A DNA stretch of 64,000 nt from Flavobacteriales bacterium 34_180_T64 (GTDB taxonomy: Bacteria > Bacteroidota > Bacteroidia > Flavobacteriales > Flavobacteriaceae), in NCBI GenBank assembly GCA_002162765.1, contig MAAR01000001.1, forward strand, positions 28,693 through 92,692. Reading direction: 5' to 3'. Positions 47,904 through 55,789 of this stretch are shown piece after piece. A program made the translations under genes and the position numbers. The notes under the pieces were generated by a model. The model was not told the DNA's origin. It ran no database searches and saw only the letters and a program-made list of their open reading frames with translations. Numbering within the stretch: the stretch's first letter is position 1; each line of letters begins with the position of its first letter.

Positions 47904-47930
47904 TGTAACCAAAATTAGAATCTTGTCGTC
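47904..47930 (+). promoter_or_regulatory. ECF promoter for the DUF6249 gene, TGTAACC-N14-GTCGTC
   Basis: TGTAACC (47904-47910), 14 bases, GTCGTC (47925-47930), identical in layout to the promoter of the sigma gene. The DUF6249 ATG is 46 bases downstream. The two -35 boxes face away from each other with 32 bases between them. Confidence 0.8.
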
Positions 47931-47976
47931 ATAAGCTATGAACACATTAAAATTAATCAATTAAAAACAAACAATT

Positions 47977-48324
47977 ATGGGATCAGAATTAATCATTATA
48001 CCAATTATATTTGGTGCAGTTTTCGGAGTATTTTATCTATATTTTTCTACACGAAACAAAGAGCGTTTAGCGCTCATCGAAAAAGGTGCTGATGCGAGTA
48101 TCTTTATGAGAGGAAAAAGTAGAACCGCTCCAATATGGAAAGTGTTGATTTTAAACTTCGCCTTACTTCTTATGGGAATTGGATTAGGAACATTTATTGC
48201 AATGTTAATTGATAACTACACAACACTAGATGAGGATGCACTATATCCAGCGATTATTTTCTTTATGGCCGGAGTTGGCTTATTTGTTGGATTCAATATG
48301 ACAAAAAAATTAGATCAAGAATAA
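47977..48324 (+). CDS. DUF6249 family membrane protein
   Basis: The 115-residue protein has three membrane helices: about 5-25 (IIIPIIFGAVFGVFYLYF), about 50-75 and about 90-110, with the conserved RNKERLALIEKGAD between the first two. The family's function is unknown. It is divergent from the ECF sigma gene and shares its promoter type, so it is a probable member of the sigma regulon. A strong terminator follows. Confidence 0.85.
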   Translation: MGSELIIIPIIFGAVFGVFYLYFSTRNKERLALIEKGADASIFMRGKSRTAPIWKVLILNFALLLMGIGLGTFIAMLIDNYTTLDEDALYPAIIFFMAGVGLFVGFNMTKKLDQE

Positions 48325-48351
48325 CACTTTAAGCAATCAACCAATTTATAC

Positions 48352-48383
48352 AACTGCTAACTTAACTGTTAGCAGTTTTTTTA
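48352..48383 (+). terminator. Terminator after the DUF6249 gene
   Basis: AACTGCTAAC (48352-48361) pairs perfectly with GTTAGCAGTT (48368-48377) followed by a T-run. Confidence 0.88.
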
Positions 48384-48441
48384 TTTATAAATTCTAAGAA
48401 TATGTATATTTAGCCCTCTAAATACTAAATCTAAAATTGAA

Positions 48442-50220
48442 ATGAAAAAAATTCTAATACTTACTTGCATTGTGTTGAGTATGACTTCTTGTAAAAAAGA
48501 TGCCAAAACTGAGGCTGTTACTATGGAAGCTTCTGAAGAATTCAGCGCCTTGTTGAATGCCTATCATGAAGAAAGCCTGAAACTTTACCCTTTAAATGCA
48601 ACTGCTGCTGGTGATAAACGCTACAATTATATGTTGCCAAATACGCTTTCTGATGAGTTTTTAAAAACGGAAACAGCTTTTTATAAAAGTTACAAAGAAA
48701 AGGTTAACGGATTAGATGATAAGACGCTATCAAAGAGTCAAAAATTAAGTAAGGCTATATTGAATTGGGAATGCGACATTAATTTAGAACGCATCTCCTT
48801 TAAAAATTATACACCTCTTGACCAAATGTGGACCTTACAACTTTCTATAGGTCAATTGGCCAGTGGCGAAAGCTCCCAACCTTTTAAAACTGTTAATGAC
48901 TATAATAATTGGTTAAAACGATTGGATGGTTATTTGAGATGGATGGCATCAGCAAAGGACAATATGAAAGAAGGTATCGAAAAAGGTAATACGCTACCAA
49001 GCTCGTTAATAAAGAAAGTACTCCCTCAATTAAAAGCGTTAACCACTACGAATTTAGAGGAACATTTGTTTTATGCTCCAATACTAAAGTTCCCTGAATC
49101 AATTACTGAAGATGATAAGTCAACATTAACGAAATCCTATAAAGCTATGGTTTTAGACCGGATTGTTCCTGCTTATAAAGATTTACATGCGTTTATGAGT
49201 TCAGAGTATTTTGATGCTGGAAGAAAATCTAGTGGGATTTCTGATACGCCAAATGGAAAAAATTATTACGCGCATCAAATTAAAAAGTATACAACTACTG
49301 AAATGACTGCTGATGAAATTCATGAGTTAGGACTTAAGGAAGTTGCTCGTATTCTGGCCGAAATGGAGAAAGTAAAAGCACAAGTTGGTTATGAAGGTGA
49401 TCTAATAGCATTCTTTGATAATGTTAGAAATAACCCAGATTTGAAACCTTTTGGATCTGCTCAGGAAGTGGTTGATAATTTTAAAAGAATTCATAAAACC
49501 ATGACACCTCAAATCGAAAAACTATTTGATTTAAAGCCAATAACACCATTTGAAGTAAGACGAACAGAAGCATTTAGAGAAGCTTCTGCCAGTGCAGAAT
49601 ATAATTCTGGTTCGTTAGATGGTACACGACCAGGTATTTTTTATGTTCCAGTTCCAGATGTCACGAAATACAATACATTTAGCGATGAAGCTTTATTTTT
49701 ACATGAAGCAATTCCTGGACATCATTTTCAAATTTCCTTACAACAGGAAAACAAGAACTTACCAGAATTCAGAAAAACATTAGGATATAGTGTGTATTCT
49801 GAAGGTTGGGCATTATATACAGAATCTTTAGGAAAAGAACTCGGACTCTATACTGATCCCTATCAATATTTTGGAATGTTAGGCATGGAAATGCATAGAG
49901 CGATACGCTTAGTTGTTGATACTGGAATGCATACTAAAGGCTGGTCTCGAGAACAGGCAATTAAATATTCATTGCAAAATGAAGCAGAGAGCGAAGCTAG
50001 TATTATCTCTGAAATTGAACGTTATATGGCTAATCCTGGACAGGCATTATCCTATAAAATAGGGCAATTAAAAATTAGAGAATTAAGAGCTAAAGCGGAA
50101 ACAGAATTAGGAGAAAATTTTAATATTGGTAAATTCCATAATCAAATTTTAGAATCTGGAGCTGTGCCATTGGCTTTACTAGAGACGAAAATTACCGATT
50201 GGATTAACTCAAATAAATAA
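48442..50220 (+). CDS. DUF885 family lipoprotein, probable metallopeptidase
   Basis: The 592-residue protein starts with a lipobox (VLSMTSCKKD, Cys about 17). The DUF885 core has a zinc-binding site LFLHEAIPGHHFQIS (HExxxxH-like, around residue 425) and the following YSEGWALYTESLGKEL, where Glu is a probable third ligand. Family members are thought to be zinc-dependent peptidases or hydrolases; none of the details are shown here. The conserved NPGQALSYKIGQLKI near the end supports the family call. A gene with TTG start follows after four bases. Confidence 0.87.
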   Translation: MKKILILTCIVLSMTSCKKDAKTEAVTMEASEEFSALLNAYHEESLKLYPLNATAAGDKRYNYMLPNTLSDEFLKTETAFYKSYKEKVNGLDDKTLSKSQKLSKAILNWECDINLERISFKNYTPLDQMWTLQLSIGQLASGESSQPFKTVNDYNNWLKRLDGYLRWMASAKDNMKEGIEKGNTLPSSLIKKVLPQLKALTTTNLEEHLFYAPILKFPESITEDDKSTLTKSYKAMVLDRIVPAYKDLHAFMSSEYFDAGRKSSGISDTPNGKNYYAHQIKKYTTTEMTADEIHELGLKEVARILAEMEKVKAQVGYEGDLIAFFDNVRNNPDLKPFGSAQEVVDNFKRIHKTMTPQIEKLFDLKPITPFEVRRTEAFREASASAEYNSGSLDGTRPGIFYVPVPDVTKYNTFSDEALFLHEAIPGHHFQISLQQENKNLPEFRKTLGYSVYSEGWALYTESLGKELGLYTDPYQYFGMLGMEMHRAIRLVVDTGMHTKGWSREQAIKYSLQNEAESEASIISEIERYMANPGQALSYKIGQLKIRELRAKAETELGENFNIGKFHNQILESGAVPLALLETKITDWINSNK

Positions 50221-50224
50221 GACT

Positions 50225-51211
50225 TTGATAAAAGCATACAGCTTCATTATTTGCATACTGACTATTGGTTTGAGTCAAGCACAGACTTCTATTAAAGATG
50301 TCCAAACTCAATTCCCTGTGTCTTACGCCACAATTTCATTTGGAAATGGACAAGGTGTTTTTGCAGATGATGAAGGTGTATTTGTTTTTACAGAGCGTCT
50401 CTATCCTGATATAGATTCCCTATTTATTTCGGCATTGGGCTATAAAGATTATAAAGTCGCAACCTCAAACCTACCAAAAACTATTTTATTAGAATCTCAG
50501 GCTGATGAACTTGATGAAGTTGTCATTCATGCCAAAATCAATAAAAAATTCAAAACTGAATTATTAAAACCCTATTTAGATGACGACTATTACAAGTGTT
50601 GGTTACCGACTATCGAATCTGAAATAGCAGTATACTTTCCAAATAATGATAGTCAGTTGAAACAAATTAGTGCAATTCATTTTCCGATTACGTTAGAATC
50701 AAAAGATTGGAAAAAAAGAAAACGAGCTAATGCTGATAAACAACGGTTTTCTACTCTATTTAAAGTAAAGTTTTATAAAAACAAAGATGGCTTTCCAGGT
50801 GATGTTCTGACGTACGAAAATATTGTTTTCAGAGCGACCGAAAAAAATGGTGACGCATATATATTAGATGTATTGAATCATGATTTAATCATACCAAAAG
50901 ATGGTTTTTTTGTATCCATTCAAGTTTTAGGATATACCGATTCGAATGGCAAATTATTACCAAATAAAAAATACAAAGAAATAAAATCTAGAAATGGGAC
51001 GGTAAAAATCCCTACCAACTTTAGACCATTACTACCTTTTACTGACGAAATATCCCAAAACAACACCTATATAAAAAGAGTATTCTTAAATGGTAATTCA
51101 TGGATACGTTTTGAAAAAGGAAGCGGTATCGAATCTAGTTTATTAAAAGTTGGACTTAATAATTATGGTGTAGGCTTTAGTTATAGGGCTTTTAAAGCAG
51201 ACAAGAATTAA
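50225..51211 (+). CDS. Exported protein with carboxypeptidase-regulatory-like start
   Basis: The 328-residue protein starts with TTG at 50225 (signal peptide up to about residue 19, ending SQAQ); no ATG is available near, and the signal begins at once, which supports the unusual start. The next part, FPVSYATISFGNGQGVFADD to SALGYKDYKVA, is like a carboxypeptidase-D regulatory-like beta domain, ending ELDEVVIHAK. The remaining 230 residues are not recognised; they lack a TonB plug or barrel. It is co-transcribed with the DUF885 gene (4-base gap). Function unknown. Confidence 0.78.
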   Translation: MIKAYSFIICILTIGLSQAQTSIKDVQTQFPVSYATISFGNGQGVFADDEGVFVFTERLYPDIDSLFISALGYKDYKVATSNLPKTILLESQADELDEVVIHAKINKKFKTELLKPYLDDDYYKCWLPTIESEIAVYFPNNDSQLKQISAIHFPITLESKDWKKRKRANADKQRFSTLFKVKFYKNKDGFPGDVLTYENIVFRATEKNGDAYILDVLNHDLIIPKDGFFVSIQVLGYTDSNGKLLPNKKYKEIKSRNGTVKIPTNFRPLLPFTDEISQNNTYIKRVFLNGNSWIRFEKGSGIESSLLKVGLNNYGVGFSYRAFKADKN

Positions 51212-51227
51212 TTAAATTCATTTTCAT

Positions 51228-51908
51228 TTATTCTATTTCAAAATCAAAGTAAGTTTCCGGAAACGGTTCCCATCGCAAGGTAAAATGCCACCATTCTTTT
51301 GGATAATTTCTAAAATCATGTTTTAGCATCACGTTTTGCAACAACTGTCTATTTGCTTTTTGAATTTTAGTAAGGTCTTGATGCTCCACCCATGATTCAA
51401 CACCAAAAAAATCGTAGGAACTACCCATATCAATTGGTATAGCAGTAGCGCCATCAATAATTGTCAAATCTAAAGTACTCCCTCTACTATGTCCAGATCG
51501 TGTGGCAATATATTCTTCTTTAAACAAAAAACGTTTCTTAACATCAGGATAAAATTCCTGTTTGTTAATGGTATCATTTAAATCTCTTGCCCAACGCATA
51601 AAGTGATTTACAGCACGTTGTGGTCTATAGCCATCATATACTTTTAAGCATAAATTTTGCAGTTGGAGTTCATCCTGCACTAATTTTAAAGCCTCGGCTG
51701 ATTCTCTAGTCAAAAAGAGTTTATTAGCCTTATAACCATCAATAGTATCGCCAACAAAATTATGAGATGTATAATAACGTATTTCAACATCCAGATCAGG
51801 AATAATTGTTTTTACATCTACAAATCCTTCTGGAACATCTACATTAGTTTCAGATTGAAATGCAAAAGCACAAATTATAAAAGCGAAAAGAATTAGTTTT
51901 AGTTTCAT
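51228..51908 (-). CDS. M15 family D-Ala-D-Ala dipeptidase (VanX-type)
   Basis: The 226-residue protein has a signal peptide (about 1-16) and the M15D zinc-peptidase motifs: SGHSRGSTLDLTI (the SxHxxGxxxD zinc site) and EWWHFTLRW (catalytic Glu and the last His ligand). DGYRPQRAVNHFM, before them, is typical of VanX/DdpX. It cleaves D-alanyl-D-alanine dipeptide, probably for salvage of peptidoglycan breakdown products in the periplasm. It does not imply vancomycin resistance: no vanH or vanA gene is present. Confidence 0.9.
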   Translation of the reverse strand: MKLKLILFAFIICAFAFQSETNVDVPEGFVDVKTIIPDLDVEIRYYTSHNFVGDTIDGYKANKLFLTRESAEALKLVQDELQLQNLCLKVYDGYRPQRAVNHFMRWARDLNDTINKQEFYPDVKKRFLFKEEYIATRSGHSRGSTLDLTIIDGATAIPIDMGSSYDFFGVESWVEHQDLTKIQKANRQLLQNVMLKHDFRNYPKEWWHFTLRWEPFPETYFDFEIE

Positions 51909-51940
51909 ATATAGTAGCTAATTTAGAAAAAAATAAAGCG

Positions 51941-52546
51941 ATGGATTTATTTTCAAATGAAAAAAGAGTTTTAAAGCTACCGAATGCTGAAGTTATTTAT
52001 GTACCGAATTTTTTCGCACTAAAAACGGCTTCAAACTATTTCAAAATCTTTAAAGAACGTGTTGCATGGCAACAAGATGACATCAAAATTTTTGGAAAGA
52101 CCTACAAACAGCCTCGGTTAACCGCTCTATATTCAATAAATAATCAATCGTATTCCTATTCAGGTATAACCATGTTTCCCAATGCATTTACACCAGAGTT
52201 AATCCAAATAAAGGAAACTGTTGAAAAAACATGCAGTCATGAGTTTAACTCCGTCTTATTAAATTATTATAGAAACGGAAATGATAGCAATGGCTGGCAT
52301 GCAGATAATGAAAAAGAACTAGGAACACATCCTGTAATTGCATCTATAAGTTTTGGTGAACCAAGGTACTTTCATTTTAAACATAGAGAATTATCGACTA
52401 AAAAACATAAACTTCTTTTAGAACATGGAAGTCTACTTATTATGAAAGGTGAAATGCAACAGTTTTGGTTACATCAAATTGCAAAAACAAAACAACAAAT
52501 TGGGGGTAGGATTAATTTAACCTTTCGAAATTTGAAACCTTTATAA
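51941..52546 (+). CDS. AlkB-family 2-oxoglutarate/Fe(II) dioxygenase
   Basis: The 201-residue protein has the dioxygenase iron site GWHADNEKEL (HxD), and the C-terminal WLHQIAKTKQQIGGRINLTF giving the second His plus the 2-oxoglutarate-binding Arg in RINLTFRNL. This is typical of the AlkB-like alkylated-nucleic-acid repair enzymes (ALKBH2/3-like group). No ada or adaptive-response gene is close. It is followed by a strong terminator. Confidence 0.92.
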   Translation: MDLFSNEKRVLKLPNAEVIYVPNFFALKTASNYFKIFKERVAWQQDDIKIFGKTYKQPRLTALYSINNQSYSYSGITMFPNAFTPELIQIKETVEKTCSHEFNSVLLNYYRNGNDSNGWHADNEKELGTHPVIASISFGEPRYFHFKHRELSTKKHKLLLEHGSLLIMKGEMQQFWLHQIAKTKQQIGGRINLTFRNLKPL

Positions 52547-52550
52547 AAAG

Positions 52551-52583
52551 AAAAAACCGAGATCCCTCAATCTCGGTTTTCCT
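52551..52583 (+). terminator. Terminator after alkB-like gene
   Basis: AAAACCGAGAT (52553-52563) pairs with ATCTCGGTTTT (52570-52580) around six bases, followed by CC and AT-rich DNA; the T-run is short. Confidence 0.75.
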
Positions 52584-52584
52584 A

Positions 52585-52928
52585 ATTTGCGTTTTATATA
52601 TGTGGTAGATTTAGGGTCACTAATTCAGCACACATGCAAATATTAATTAATTAATCCATTGAACTAAAAACTAAATTTTAGTACACTTCAAATGTAAACT
52701 TATATTTCAATCTATCAGTTTAAATACAGTTTAAATCGATGAAATACATCAAATTTTAACATTTGTAGATAAAATTGCGCATTTTATCGATGAAATGCAA
52801 TGTGAAATTTTACAAATTGCAACAAATTTTATCATCGTAGATTAAATAATATGACTATAAATTGCGTTTAATATTTATCATTCTGTCTTTTATGTAACTT
52901 TGATAAAATTTAAATCTATTAACTAATT
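52585..52928. other. Gene-free AT-rich leader region before the hydrolase
   Basis: No gene is supported here. A partial direct repeat, ATCGATGAAATRCA, occurs at 52735 and 52786 with a 51-base spacing. An 8-base inverted repeat, GATAAAAT and ATTTTATC, lies at 52768-52788 around TGCGC. A TAACTTTG box is at 52895. These may be protein-binding sites for the hydrolase gene, but I have no comparison. Confidence 0.4.
52895..52902 (+). promoter_or_regulatory. -7 box TAACTTTG for the hydrolase
   Basis: Full match to TAnnTTTG, 26 bases before the ATG at 52929. No clear -33 element. Confidence 0.45.
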
Positions 52929-53855
52929 ATGAAATTAAGTCTTAATCTTCTGTTGCTACTTTTTGTGTGGAAAGGCATAGCGCAAGAATCTAATTTCACT
53001 TCAAACGATATATCAATTAATTCTCATGTAGAAGGCACACTTTTAACACCTATTGCAGATAATGAGCATACACTGGCAATCCTTATTGCTGGATCAGGAC
53101 CAACGGATCGCAATGGAAATCAGAATTTTCTGAAAAACAATTCCTTAAAAAAACTGGCTGAAGGCTTAACGTCTAAAGGCATTTCAACATTTAGGTTTGA
53201 TAAACGCATTGTAAAACAAATTAGAACAAGAAACATTGATAAAACTATAATGTTTGATGATTTCGTTACCGATGCTACATCTGTAATAGATTATTTTAAA
53301 TCCAAAAGTACCTACTCTAAAATTTATGTTATAGGACATAGCCAAGGAAGTCTAGTGGGCATGCTCGCTTCGAAAGGTAACGTTGATGGATTTGTTTCCA
53401 TTGCTGGTACTGGACAGCCTATAGACAGTGTTATTTTAGAACAAGTTGGCAATATGGATCCGGGTCTGTATGAACCTACTGCCAAAGTGTTTAATAGTTT
53501 AAGAGATGGACAAACAACTACAGATTATCCAGCAGCTTTAGTTTCAGTTTTTAATATAGATACCCAACCTTTTATTATGAATTGGATGCAGTACGATCCA
53601 ACAGCTATTATAAAAACACTAGACATGCCTATTTTGGTTATCAATGGCTCTAAAGATCTCCAAATTACTAAGGAGGAAGCTCAGAGATTAGCGGATGCAT
53701 CGGATAATGCGGATTTACAAATTATTACAAATATGAATCATGTATTATTCTTAATTGAAGGTGATGATCTAGAAAACTCAAAATCTTATAATGAATCGTT
53801 TAGAGCTATTTCTGAAGAGCTTATAACATTGGTGAGTGCTTTCATCAAGGATTAA
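52929..53855 (+). CDS. Exported alpha/beta hydrolase
   Basis: The 308-residue protein has a signal peptide (about 1-18, ending IAQ). The serine nucleophile lies in VIGHSQGSLVG; the oxyanion region is LIAGSGPTDRNGN; the acid is probably in GSKDLQITKEEA and the His in NMNHVLF. Family members with this start are often listed as serine aminopeptidase/acetylxylan-esterase-like hydrolases; the substrate is not known. It is a single-gene unit with its own promoter and terminator. Confidence 0.88.
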   Translation: MKLSLNLLLLLFVWKGIAQESNFTSNDISINSHVEGTLLTPIADNEHTLAILIAGSGPTDRNGNQNFLKNNSLKKLAEGLTSKGISTFRFDKRIVKQIRTRNIDKTIMFDDFVTDATSVIDYFKSKSTYSKIYVIGHSQGSLVGMLASKGNVDGFVSIAGTGQPIDSVILEQVGNMDPGLYEPTAKVFNSLRDGQTTTDYPAALVSVFNIDTQPFIMNWMQYDPTAIIKTLDMPILVINGSKDLQITKEEAQRLADASDNADLQIITNMNHVLFLIEGDDLENSKSYNESFRAISEELITLVSAFIKD

Positions 53856-53874
53856 TTAGAAAAGACTTCAAATT

Positions 53875-53906
53875 AAAAAAGCATCTCAAGAAAGAGATGC
53901 TTTTTT
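53875..53906. terminator. Bidirectional terminator
   Basis: AAAAAAGCATCTC (53875-53887) pairs with GAGATGCTTTTTT (53894-53906) around AAGAAA. It terminates the hydrolase on the plus strand and has a T-run on both sides, so it would also stop a leftward transcript from 53980. Confidence 0.9.
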
Positions 53907-53980
53907 ACTAACTAACCAACCAAATGTAATTTTAAATTCGCTTATGCTATTAATTCATTCTAGCGTCATCATCAATTACG
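53875..53980 (-). ncRNA. Candidate small RNA under a sigma-54-like promoter
   Basis: A leftward sigma-54-like element (53992-54006) would start transcription near 53980. The next terminator on that strand is the hairpin at 53875-53906, so an RNA of about 100 bases would result. I see no open frame with a start in it. The promoter match is the strongest of this type in the window. No RNA data support it, and the RNA would also be antisense to the end of the hydrolase transcript leader, so it could be something other than a small RNA gene. Confidence 0.35.
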
Positions 53981-53991
53981 ATTAGTATAAT

Positions 53992-54006
53992 ACAAAGGGC
54001 GTGCCA
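53992..54006 (-). promoter_or_regulatory. Sigma-54-like element TGGCAC-N5-TTGT (leftward)
   Basis: On the minus strand the sequence is TGGCAC GCCCT TTGT, preceded by CTT, matching consensus TGGCACG-N4-TTGC except the last C. No protein gene starts downstream. The gap 53856-54106 otherwise holds the terminator and the palindrome of the SPFH operon. Confidence 0.5.
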
Positions 54007-54045
54007 AAGTCTATTTTGTAGATTAAAATATTTTATTTACTTTTA

Positions 54046-54070
54046 TGATATCAAAATGATATCATTTTGA
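54046..54070 (+). promoter_or_regulatory. 20-base perfect palindrome upstream of the SPFH operon, candidate operator
   Basis: TCAAAATGATATCATTTTGA (54051-54070) is a perfect palindrome. It includes two TGATATCA boxes (54046-54053 and 54057-54064) repeated at an 11-base step. It lies 36 bases before the SPFH start codon. The last gene of the operon encodes a ribbon-helix-helix protein; such proteins often bind tandem 8-base boxes and control their own operon. The link is inference. Confidence 0.55.
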
Positions 54071-54106
54071 ATTTTATTAATAATTACAAATATTAAATAT
54101 ATACTT

Positions 54107-54967
54107 ATGAAAGAAGAAAAAATTATTGTCCCTGCAAATGGTTATTTAATACTACTGGTTTTCTTAATTCTCTTCATTGGAAGCATTGTGGCCATGATTA
54201 TGCTTGAAAGCCCATGGTTTATCTTATCCATTGTTTCGGCTATAATTATAGCAATTGGGTTTATCATGGTTCAACCTAACAACTCACGAGTTTTGTTGTT
54301 ATTCGGAAAATATGTGGGAACCGTAAAAAAGAATGGTTTTTATTGGGTGAATCCATTTTATTCGAAAAAGAAAATTTCCTTAAGAGCTAGTAATTTTGAC
54401 AGTGAACGCTTAAAAGTAAACGACAAACTTGGAAACCCCATTATGATTAGTACAATACTTGTGTGGCGTGTACAAAACACATACAAAGCTGCTTTTGATG
54501 TCGATAATTACGAAAATTTTGTTCGTGTACAAACCGATGCTGCTGTTAGAAAACTCGCTAGCATGTATCCTTATGATAACTTTGCTGATGAAGGTCACGT
54601 AGAAGACATCACACTGCGATCAAGTGTGAATGAAGTTAGCAACGCTCTAGAAAAAGAAATTGAAGAACGATTATCTATTGCAGGTATTGAAGTCTTAGAA
54701 GCTCGAATTGGGTATTTGGCCTATGCTCTAGAAATTGCCAATGCCATGTTGAAACGCCAACAGGCTACCGCTATTGTTGCAGCACGTCATAAAATTGTTG
54801 AGGGCGCAGTAAGTATGGTGGAAATGGCATTAGAAGAATTGGGTAAAAAACAGATTGTAGATTTGGATGAAGAACGCAAAGCTGCTATGGTGAGTAACTT
54901 AATGGTTATTTTATGCGGTGATAAGGATGCTTCACCTGTTTTAAACACTGGAACTTTAAGTCATTAA
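54107..54967 (+). CDS. SPFH/stomatin-like domain membrane protein
   Basis: The 286-residue protein has two N-terminal membrane helices (about 14-60) followed by an SPFH domain: NNSRVLLLFGKYVGTVKKNG, then NPIMISTILVWRVQNTYKAAF. A helical region (about 195-250, rich in Ala/Glu/Gln) probably forms a coiled coil for oligomers. It resembles membrane microdomain scaffolds such as stomatins. The following genes have short gaps (1-4 bases), forming a five-gene operon ending with a DNA-binding protein. Confidence 0.88.
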   Translation: MKEEKIIVPANGYLILLVFLILFIGSIVAMIMLESPWFILSIVSAIIIAIGFIMVQPNNSRVLLLFGKYVGTVKKNGFYWVNPFYSKKKISLRASNFDSERLKVNDKLGNPIMISTILVWRVQNTYKAAFDVDNYENFVRVQTDAAVRKLASMYPYDNFADEGHVEDITLRSSVNEVSNALEKEIEERLSIAGIEVLEARIGYLAYALEIANAMLKRQQATAIVAARHKIVEGAVSMVEMALEELGKKQIVDLDEERKAAMVSNLMVILCGDKDASPVLNTGTLSH

Positions 54968-54968
54968 T

Positions 54969-55157
54969 ATGAACAAAAAAGAAATATACAGTATCGCTAT
55001 TGGTAGTGCCTTAGGAACAAGCATAGGTGTAACAGTTGGTGCAGTTATGGGCAACGTGTCTACAGGCTTAATTTCAGGCAGTATTTTTGGTACACTGCTT
55101 GGTGTCATCCTAGCATTTACGATATTAAAAGAAAAAGATAATTCAAAAGAAACATAA
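54969..55157 (+). CDS. Small glycine-zipper membrane protein
   Basis: The 62-residue protein is two membrane helices with glycines at regular spacing (AIGSALGTSIGVTVGAVMG and GLISGSIFGTLLGVIL), like glycine-zipper membrane peptides. It starts one base after the SPFH stop, so it is co-translated with it. Function unknown. Confidence 0.75.
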   Translation: MNKKEIYSIAIGSALGTSIGVTVGAVMGNVSTGLISGSIFGTLLGVILAFTILKEKDNSKET

Positions 55158-55161
55158 ACAA

Positions 55162-55320
55162 ATGAAAGAATACAAAGTCATGGTTCCTAAATTAGGATTT
55201 ACAAATAGACAAGAAAAAATGGAGGATATTTTAAATCAACATGCTCGGGAAGGTTGGGTCGTCAATCATATTGGTCAAAGCTGGACTAGTATTATTTTTG
55301 AGCGCGATAAAAACAGATAA
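55162..55320 (+). CDS. DUF4177 family small protein
   Basis: The 52-residue protein starts MKEYKVMVPKLGF and continues EDILNQHAREGWVVNHI, the DUF4177 pattern (a two-strand sheet, then a helix and GW). Family members are small, often adjacent to SPFH or DUF1648 genes. It starts four bases after the glycine-zipper gene. Function unknown. Confidence 0.85.
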   Translation: MKEYKVMVPKLGFTNRQEKMEDILNQHAREGWVVNHIGQSWTSIIFERDKNR

Positions 55321-55323
55321 TGC

Positions 55324-55545
55324 ATGAGTACTGGTAGGTCAGTTCCTTTTGAACCATATGATTTAGTTATTGATTTAATCTCAGTGCCCCTACTCATTAT
55401 ATTAATTACATATACAGTTATGACCTATTCTAATTTGCCAGAAACTATCGTCACTCATTTTAATTCAAGTGGTGAAGCTGATGTTATTAGTATATTATTA
55501 CCAATTGGTATTTTCATTTATTATAAAAGAATTAATAAAATTTAA
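55324..55545 (+). CDS. Short DUF1648-like membrane protein, possibly truncated
   Basis: The 73-residue protein has the DUF1648 signature LPETIVTHFNSSGEADV, between two membrane helices. Typical DUF1648 proteins are longer (about 150 residues) with a KSTIFxLP sequence after the GEAD; here the frame ends soon after the second helix (YYKRINKI). It may be a naturally short form or a 3'-shortened gene. It starts three bases after the DUF4177 stop, in the operon. Confidence 0.7.
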   Translation: MSTGRSVPFEPYDLVIDLISVPLLIILITYTVMTYSNLPETIVTHFNSSGEADVISILLPIGIFIYYKRINKI

Positions 55546-55548
55546 GGC

Positions 55549-55734
55549 ATGTCTAAGAAAAAAGCATTTGCATTACGTATAAATGAAGACATGTTGAAAG
55601 CTGTTGAAAAATGGGCATCAGATGAGTTTCGAAGCACGAATGGGCAAATTGAGTGGATGTTAATGCAATACCTCAAAGATAACAACCGATCCCCGAAACC
55701 GAAACCGGATTCTAATAAAAAAAGCGACTCTTAA
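55549..55734 (+). CDS. Ribbon-helix-helix (Arc-like) DNA-binding protein
   Basis: The 61-residue protein has the Arc/MetJ pattern: one strand (AFALRINEDMLKAVE), then helix-turn-helix (KWASDEFRSTNGQIEWMLMQYL), and a Lys/Pro-rich tail. It starts three bases after the DUF1648-like gene and is the last of five genes. It may repress the operon through the palindrome at 54046-54070. Confidence 0.85.
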   Translation: MSKKKAFALRINEDMLKAVEKWASDEFRSTNGQIEWMLMQYLKDNNRSPKPKPDSNKKSDS

Positions 55735-55747
55735 AAGTTGCTTTTTT
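55716..55747 (+). terminator. Terminator of the SPFH operon
   Basis: AAAAAAGC and GCTTTTTT flank a stem (with GACT/AGTT pairing and one wobble) around CTTAAA. It overlaps the last codons and stop of the ribbon-helix-helix gene at 55734. Confidence 0.8.
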
Positions 55748-55789
55748 ATACGCCTTAATTTTGGTATTTTGCGGTACTAATAACTAACT

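Noticed and set aside
51228..51908. Vancomycin resistance gene cluster
   Set aside because: A VanX-type peptidase alone is a salvage enzyme; no vanH, vanA or vanRS genes are present.
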